From DASWNP01 sp035537095 (lineage in GTDB: Bacteria > Acidobacteriota > Blastocatellia > Pyrinomonadales > Pyrinomonadaceae), in the NCBI GenBank assembly GCA_035537095.1, contig DATLMV010000280.1:1-10248 (forward strand): 10,248 nucleotides of DNA, given 5' to 3'. The notes beneath the pieces are model-generated. The model worked only from the letters and a program-made list of their open reading frames with translations, was not told the origin of the DNA and made no database searches. This document shows positions 6,996 through 10,248 of the stretch, piece after piece. Within the stretch, counting starts at the first letter, position 1. Each line of letters starts with the position of its first letter. Both the position numbers and the translations under genes were made by a program.

Positions 6996-7613
6996 TTAAA
7001 TGCTCGTAATCCCTCGCTGCAAAAGCTCTGCGCGCATCACTTCGCGCGCGCGGAAGATTCGATTCTTGACCGTGCCGAGCGGCAGGCCGGTCACTTCCGC
7101 AATCTCGTCGTAGCTCATGTCGTGCGCGTGGCGCAGCACGATCAGTTCTCGATAGACGGGCGGCAGCGTCTCGACCACCTCCTCGATTTCGGCGCGACGC
7201 TCGGCGCGTTCGCTCTCCTGTTCGGGCGTCAGCGCGCCGCTCGCAAACGGCTTCTCGTAGGTTCCCGTCTCGCTCGACGCGTGTTCCAAATCCTCCGTGC
7301 GCCCCGTGTTGAAGCGGCGCAGGTGGTCAATCGCGGAGTTGTGCGCGATGCGATAAATCCACGTCGAAAACTTGTACTCGGAGCGGTAGCGCGAGAGCGA
7401 ACCGTAAACTTTGATGAAGACTTCCTGCGTCAGGTCGAGCGCGGCATCGTAGTTGCCGACCATCCGATAGACGTAGGCGGCAATCGGTCGCTGGTAACGA
7501 CGCACCAACTCCTCGAAGCCGTCTTCGCGTCCCGCGACGGCGCGCGTCACCAACTCGCTGTCGGCGATACCCGTCAGATTTTCCAGCGAAAGGGGGAAGG
7601 CATTCATACTCAT
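6996..7613 (-). CDS. ECF-type RNA polymerase sigma factor (RpoE-like)
   Basis: A 205-residue extracytoplasmic-function sigma factor of normal length. Region 2 (about 36-101) includes DLTQEVFIKVY at 60-70 and the -10-binding stretch FSTWIYRIAHNSAIDHLRR. Region 4 (about 145-197) includes LPPVYRELIVLRHAHDMSY and the helix-turn-helix IAEVTGLPLGTVKNRIFRAR. The linker is acidic. It directs polymerase to a stress or envelope regulon and is paired with the anti-sigma gene 30 nt downstream. Two starts are possible, ATG at 7613 or ATG at 7607; neither has a good ribosome site. A candidate ECF promoter just upstream predicts an almost leaderless transcript, which would explain that. Confidence 0.95.
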   Translation of the reverse strand: MSMNAFPLSLENLTGIADSELVTRAVAGREDGFEELVRRYQRPIAAYVYRMVGNYDAALDLTQEVFIKVYGSLSRYRSEYKFSTWIYRIAHNSAIDHLRRFNTGRTEDLEHASSETGTYEKPFASGALTPEQESERAERRAEIEEVVETLPPVYRELIVLRHAHDMSYDEIAEVTGLPLGTVKNRIFRAREVMRAELLQRGITSI

Positions 7614-7626
7614 GATGCTATGTTGG

Positions 7627-7653
7627 TACGCGCGCGCGCGGGGGAAAGTTTCA
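7627..7653 (-). promoter_or_regulatory. Candidate ECF promoter of the sigma gene (autoregulation)
   Basis: The minus strand has TGAAAC (7653-7648), a 17-nt spacer and CGTA (7630-7627). This matches the classic ECF pattern (for example SigW: TGAAAC, 16-17 nt, CGTA). Transcription would begin near 7619, a few bases before the ATG at 7613 or 7607. Autoregulation is the rule for ECF sigma/anti-sigma operons. The spacer consists mostly of (CG)6 and a C-run. Confidence 0.5.
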
Positions 7654-7655
7654 AT

Positions 7656-7790
7656 CGGACGATGGACGACGGACGACGGACGATGGCCGGAAATGTTTTA
7701 TCTATCGTCGCTCAGATGGCTCAGCCGTTGAGGATAACTACCGTCGGCGATGTTTTGTCCATCGTCCGTCTATCGTCAATTGTCCGCCGC
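7656..7790. repeat. Family-1 heptamer-phased element (element B)
   Basis: The left side is a 7-bp tandem run, CGGACGA, TGGACGA, CGGACGA, CGGACGA, TGGCCGG (7656-7690). The right side (about 7757-7788) carries the complementary type: GTCCATC, GTCC, GTCTATC, GTCAATT, GTCCGCC. The centre has near-copies of ATGTTTTRTCYATCGTC (about 7693-7709 and 7750-7766). The arms are complementary in type but less exact than in element A. It fills the gap between the PilM-like gene, whose stop is at 7794, and the ECF promoter, whose -35 box begins at 7653. Confidence 0.75.
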
Positions 7791-7793
7791 GCA

Positions 7794-8753
7794 TCAGTTC
7801 CAAGCGAGCGCGGCGACTCCGGTGGGCGCGGCGAGGAGACTGAAATCGAGGTCGGGCGAAGGGAGCGCGAGGCGCACGTCTTCGGCGCGGAGCATGCGCG
7901 GGGCGACCGAGAGCGTCTCCTCGATAATCGCGCTGGCGGAGCGTGCGTCGAAGCCGCTGCCGGTGACGAGCAGCCGCTCAATCGTCTCGGTCGGCGCGCC
8001 GCCCTCCGCGCCCGATGCCTGCGCGATGCGGTCGCGGTAAAAGAGAATCAGACGATACAACTCGTCGTGGCGGTCTTCTTCGTCGCATTGCACGTTGCGG
8101 ACGAGCAAGGGCTGCGTGCCGCGCAGGAGGACGGCGGTGAAGCCCTCGTTGAACGCGCTGACGAGCAACGCATCCGTCGGGAACGCGCCGTCGCGCATCA
8201 GCCAAGAGGCTTCGCCCATGTGTCGCGGCAGAATCAGTCCGGTGTGCCAGCCGAGACCCGCGAACACCGCCTCATACTCGGCGAGCACGCTCAGGCGCAT
8301 CGCGCTGATGAGATAACGCGCGCGCCCCTGCGCGTCGGGCCGGAGGCGTTCGCGCGCGACGCGCAGGTCGGCGGGCGGCGCGCCCAGAGCGCGCTCCGTC
8401 TTCCACTTCAACATCTCCTCCAACTCGCCGCGCCCGTTCGGCACGCCCTCCAACGTGATGACGGTCGTGCGCGTCGCCAACTCCGGCAACGCCGCAGACC
8501 AACGATGACGCTTGAGCATCCCGGTGCTCGTGACGAGTTCGGCCATGATGCCCGCGAGTTCTGCGGTGTCTGTGATGTTCGGTTCGTCGAAGTGCGGTCG
8601 GATCAAGCCTTCGGGCAGAGAGGTATAACCGGCGCGGCGGACGGCGAAGAGGTCGCGCCGACGCTCCAACGTGACGACGCCCAGACCGTCGTCCGAAATC
8701 CCCACAGCCGCACCAGGCAGACGCGGCTCGATCAGTTTTTTAAAGGGGTTCAT
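7794..8753 (-). CDS. PilM-like actin-fold protein of pilus/secretion assembly
   Basis: A 319-residue protein resembling the PilM/GspL actin-like family, which forms the cytoplasmic platform of type IV pili and type II secretion. Visible support: the opening GAAVGISDDGLGVVTLERR (a self-recognising first strand), a central LEEMLKWKTERALG helix typical of PilM, and late VTGSG (263-267), a nucleotide-phosphate-type loop. The expected DxGxxxT signature in the middle is replaced by SAFNEGFTAVLL (199-210), so nucleotide binding is doubtful. It lies 99 nt after the GspG-like gene. PilN and PilO, the usual partners, do not follow; the next gene is a sigma factor. Start ATG at 8753; the ribosome site is weak. 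Family assignment is moderate: it could also be described as a GspL-like pseudo-ATPase. Confidence 0.7.
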   Translation of the reverse strand: MNPFKKLIEPRLPGAAVGISDDGLGVVTLERRRDLFAVRRAGYTSLPEGLIRPHFDEPNITDTAELAGIMAELVTSTGMLKRHRWSAALPELATRTTVITLEGVPNGRGELEEMLKWKTERALGAPPADLRVARERLRPDAQGRARYLISAMRLSVLAEYEAVFAGLGWHTGLILPRHMGEASWLMRDGAFPTDALLVSAFNEGFTAVLLRGTQPLLVRNVQCDEEDRHDELYRLILFYRDRIAQASGAEGGAPTETIERLLVTGSGFDARSASAIIEETLSVAPRMLRAEDVRLALPSPDLDFSLLAAPTGVAALAWN

Positions 8754-8852
8754 CTGAATCTTTTTGACCGGCGGCGAAAGCGTTTCGACACGGCACGAAC
8801 GCCGCCCCGGTTCGGCCCGTCAATGAAGCGACGAGACGGCGGCGAGGCGCGC

Positions 8853-9323
8853 TCACCACTTGGTACAGTCGTTGTAAGACGTGCCGTCGGAAGCCTGATC
8901 GGGCGATGCGCTGCACACGTTGACGATGCCGGTTTCGCCCTCCGTCGAGTTCGTGTCTTCGCCGGGGACGATCACCCAATCGCGCTCGCCCGTGATCGGG
9001 TCGGCGGGGATGTCGCGGATGTATCCGGCGCTGACGAGGTCGTCCAAGGTCTGCGGGAGTTTGCCTTTGTCGGCGGCATACTGGTCAATCATCTTCCGCA
9101 TCTGGAACAGATTATCGCGCAACACGGACTCGCGCGCCACCAGCACCGTCTTGTTGTATTGCGGCAGCACGATGAGCGCGAGGATGACGATAATCGAGAT
9201 GACGATCATCAACTCAAGCAGGGTGAAACCGCGCTGGCGGCGCGACGGTGAGAGGGACGACGGCGCAACCGCCCGACGGCCAACGGCTGCCTCTTCCCTT
9301 TCCCCTTTTAACCATTTCACCAT
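8853..9323 (-). CDS. GspG-like major pseudopilin (type II secretion)
   Basis: A 156-residue prepilin-like protein. The cleavage site is RRQRG32|FTLLELMIVISIIVILALIVLPQY, with F33 at +1 and E37 at +5, followed by a single hydrophobic helix. The C-terminal half has IPADPITGERDW, similar to the GspG calcium/DPxG region, and ends SYNDCTKW. It should be cleaved and methylated by prepilin peptidase and build the secretion pseudopilus. The leader is 32 residues, far longer than the usual 6 to 12. Its first ten codons (MVKWLKGERE) come from family-2 repeat DNA. No ATG, GTG or TTG lies in frame between codon 2 and the cleavage site, so the ATG at 9323 (or the adjacent GTG) must be the start. The gap from the previous stop is 16 nt and includes GGCGGG. 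Confidence 0.88.
   Translation of the reverse strand: MVKWLKGEREEAAVGRRAVAPSSLSPSRRQRGFTLLELMIVISIIVILALIVLPQYNKTVLVARESVLRDNLFQMRKMIDQYAADKGKLPQTLDDLVSAGYIRDIPADPITGERDWVIVPGEDTNSTEGETGIVNVCSASPDQASDGTSYNDCTKW
9296..9323. repeat. Family-2 repeat fragment at the 5' end of the GspG-like gene (element D)
   Basis: CCCTTTCCCCTTTTAACC at 9296-9313 is identical to 405-422 in element C. The next bases, ATTTCACCAT (9314-9323), match the complement of 314-323 in the other arm of element C. The fragment, read on the minus strand, is ATG GTG AAA TGG TTA AAA GGG GAA AGG G, the start of the pseudopilin gene. Confidence 0.8.
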
Positions 9324-9339
9324 TGTCCCGCCAATCGTT

Positions 9340-10140
9340 TTACCAATCACTATACTTCTCTCCGTTGAGCGCGGTGGCGGTGGATTTCGAGCGCACGTCG
9401 AAGACGTTCTCGCCGCCCCATTCGGAGGAGTCGGCGGCGTCGTAGGTCGAGCGCAAATCCCATTCGGCTTTGCCCGTGATGGGGTCAACCGGAATCGCGC
9501 GCAGGTAAACTTTCTTGCGCGTCGAGAGAAGCTTGTTGTCGGTCGCCTGCGGCCCCTGCGGCCCGCCGACGACCGCGCCCAGAGTCGCGCGCGGAATGAT
9601 GTTGACGCCCTCGACGAGCGTTTCCAGAGTCGGCGGATAGTGATCCGGATTCTCGACGCCGAAGATTGTGCAATCGCTGATGATGACCTTGCTGCGCGGG
9701 TCAATCATTGCGTTACCGACGCCGGGGGGTGCGCCGGGGATGGGCGCGCCGCTGCCGGGCAGGGGCGCTCCGGCGGTCGCTCCCGCCGCGCATTGGATAC
9801 CGATGGTGTCGCGGTGAAACTCCTTGATGGATTCGCGCATCCCGCGCAGCGTCTCGCGGAGTTGCTGCTCGCGCTGCCGCTTCACCGAAGTCTTGATGAG
9901 CGGCACGATGCCGAGCGTGAGAATCGTCAGGACGGTGACGGTGACGACCAGTTCGATGAGCGTCCAACCGCCGACGGAGCGACGCGGACGAAGCTTGAGC
10001 GTCGAAGCATTCAAGCTTGGACGACGCGGAGCGAGCGGAAGCCTCGCGGCGCGTGTGCGGCGACGCGGCGACACATGTTTAGTCGCCGCGTCGCCGCATC
10101 CTTCGCGCACACTCGCGCCCGTGTGTCTCTCCTGTCGCAT
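9340..10140 (-). CDS. Large pseudopilin with a long leader and tryptophan at +1
   Basis: A 266-residue prepilin-like protein. The cleavage site is VGG58|WTLIELVVTVTVLTILTL: W59 occupies +1, usually Phe or Met, and E63 is the conserved +5 glutamate. After the hydrophobic helix come a coiled segment (RQREQQLRETLRGMRE), a Pro/Gly-rich insert (about 119-143, GAPLPGSGAPIPGAPPG) and a GspG-like C-terminus with IPVDPITGKAEWDLR and a final EKYSDW. It is probably a second (pseudo)pilin of the same apparatus, translated just before the GspG-like protein. From ATG at 10140, 2 nt after the preceding stop, the leader is 58 residues and spans a perfect 17-bp inverted repeat. An in-frame TTG at 10014 would give a normal 16-residue leader, so the start is uncertain. 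The mature part is secure. Confidence 0.85.
   Translation of the reverse strand: MRQERHTGASVREGCGDAATKHVSPRRRTRAARLPLAPRRPSLNASTLKLRPRRSVGGWTLIELVVTVTVLTILTLGIVPLIKTSVKRQREQQLRETLRGMRESIKEFHRDTIGIQCAAGATAGAPLPGSGAPIPGAPPGVGNAMIDPRSKVIISDCTIFGVENPDHYPPTLETLVEGVNIIPRATLGAVVGGPQGPQATDNKLLSTRKKVYLRAIPVDPITGKAEWDLRSTYDAADSSEWGGENVFDVRSKSTATALNGEKYSDW
9991..10018. repeat. Short inverted repeat near the pseudopilin start
   Basis: AAGCTTGA (9991-9998) and TCAAGCTT (10011-10018) are perfect 8-bp inverted arms around 12 nt. The pair lies just before the cleavage-site codons and overlaps the alternative TTG start at 10014-10012. Confidence 0.6.
10056..10098. repeat. Perfect 17-bp inverted repeat in the pseudopilin leader
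   Basis: TGCGGCGACGCGGCGAC (10056-10072) is mirrored exactly at 10082-10098 around a 9-nt loop. In the transcript this would be a very stable GC hairpin with no T-run after it. It falls between the previous stop (10143) and the pseudopilin helix, in codons 15-29 if the ATG at 10140 is used. Confidence 0.85.
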
Positions 10141-10142
10141 CT

Positions 10143-10248
10143 TTATTCCACGACCTTGACCAGAGCGTTGACGGCCTGCGCGATGATGCTGCGCCCGTCG
10201 GTGGCGATGAGATGCACCTGACCGGCGTCGAAGCTGAGCGCGGACTCG
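10143..10248 (-). CDS. C-terminal end of an unidentified protein, cut by the right edge
   Basis: The last 34 codons are open to the window edge and end with TAA at 10145-10143, 2 nt before the pseudopilin ATG. The visible tail begins ESALSFDAGQVHLIATDGRS and ends IIAQAVNALVKVVE. The tight spacing indicates the same operon as the pseudopilins, so another secretion or pilus component is likely. A C-terminal domain of a secretin-type protein is one possibility, but 34 residues are too few to assign a family. Confidence 0.7.
   Translation of the reverse strand, partial: ESALSFDAGQVHLIATDGRSIIAQAVNALVKVVE

Noticed and set aside
6987..9251. A 754-codon open frame on the plus strand
   Set aside because: It lies antisense to the sigma factor, element B and the PilM-like gene, all clearly supported. 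Its product is Arg/Ala/Asp-rich without any domain, includes translated repeat DNA, and is what GC-rich coding DNA gives on the opposite strand.
9324..9704. Longer version of the GspG-like gene starting at 9704
   Set aside because: The extra 127 codons overlap the other pseudopilin gene in a different frame and are Arg/Ser-rich without structure; the ATG at 9323 fits the intergenic spacing.

Overview
The window is a GC-rich bacterial chromosome segment in which every convincing gene lies on the minus strand, so it is read here from right (10248) to left (1). The gene styles suggest Acidobacteriota, perhaps class Blastocatellia: secretion pseudopilins with a DPITG C-terminal motif, a PilM-like protein beside them, an ECF sigma/anti-sigma pair, an NtrC-type cascade, and many heptamer-phased intergenic repeats. 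This placement is inference from gene content, since no marker gene is present.

Right block (about 10248 to 7794) is a type II secretion / type IV pilus-like cluster: the last 34 codons of an unidentified protein, a large pseudopilin, a GspG-like major pseudopilin and a PilM-like actin-fold protein. Both pseudopilins have unusually long N-terminal leaders made of repeat or palindromic DNA. Middle block (7613 to 5258): an ECF sigma factor with a candidate self-recognised promoter, its zinc-binding membrane anti-sigma factor, and a secreted-then-membrane protein with a bactofilin-like (polymer-forming) N-terminal domain. This looks like an envelope-stress module.

Left block (4911 to 447) is a signalling cascade: a membrane PAS histidine kinase, overlapping by 8 nt a soluble receiver-PAS-histidine kinase, then an NtrC-family sigma-54 activator with an intact GAFTGA loop. 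Past the activator, the leftmost 300 bases hold what looks like a sigma-54 control region: a near-consensus -24/-12 promoter, two upstream direct repeats, and a reading frame starting at 95 and running off the left edge. The activator may control that gene.

The most unusual feature is the repeat content. Two families are built on about 7-bp periodicity. Family 1 (GTCTATC/GTCCATC/GTCCGCC type) forms hairpin-like elements at 1876-2003 and 7656-7790. Family 2 (AAAGGGG type) forms an element at 286-420 and a fragment at 9296-9323. They sit directly after, or inside, the ends of genes: one supplies the last codons and stop of a kinase, another the start codon and first codons of the GspG-like pseudopilin. 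A separate perfect 17-bp inverted repeat lies in the leader of the other pseudopilin.
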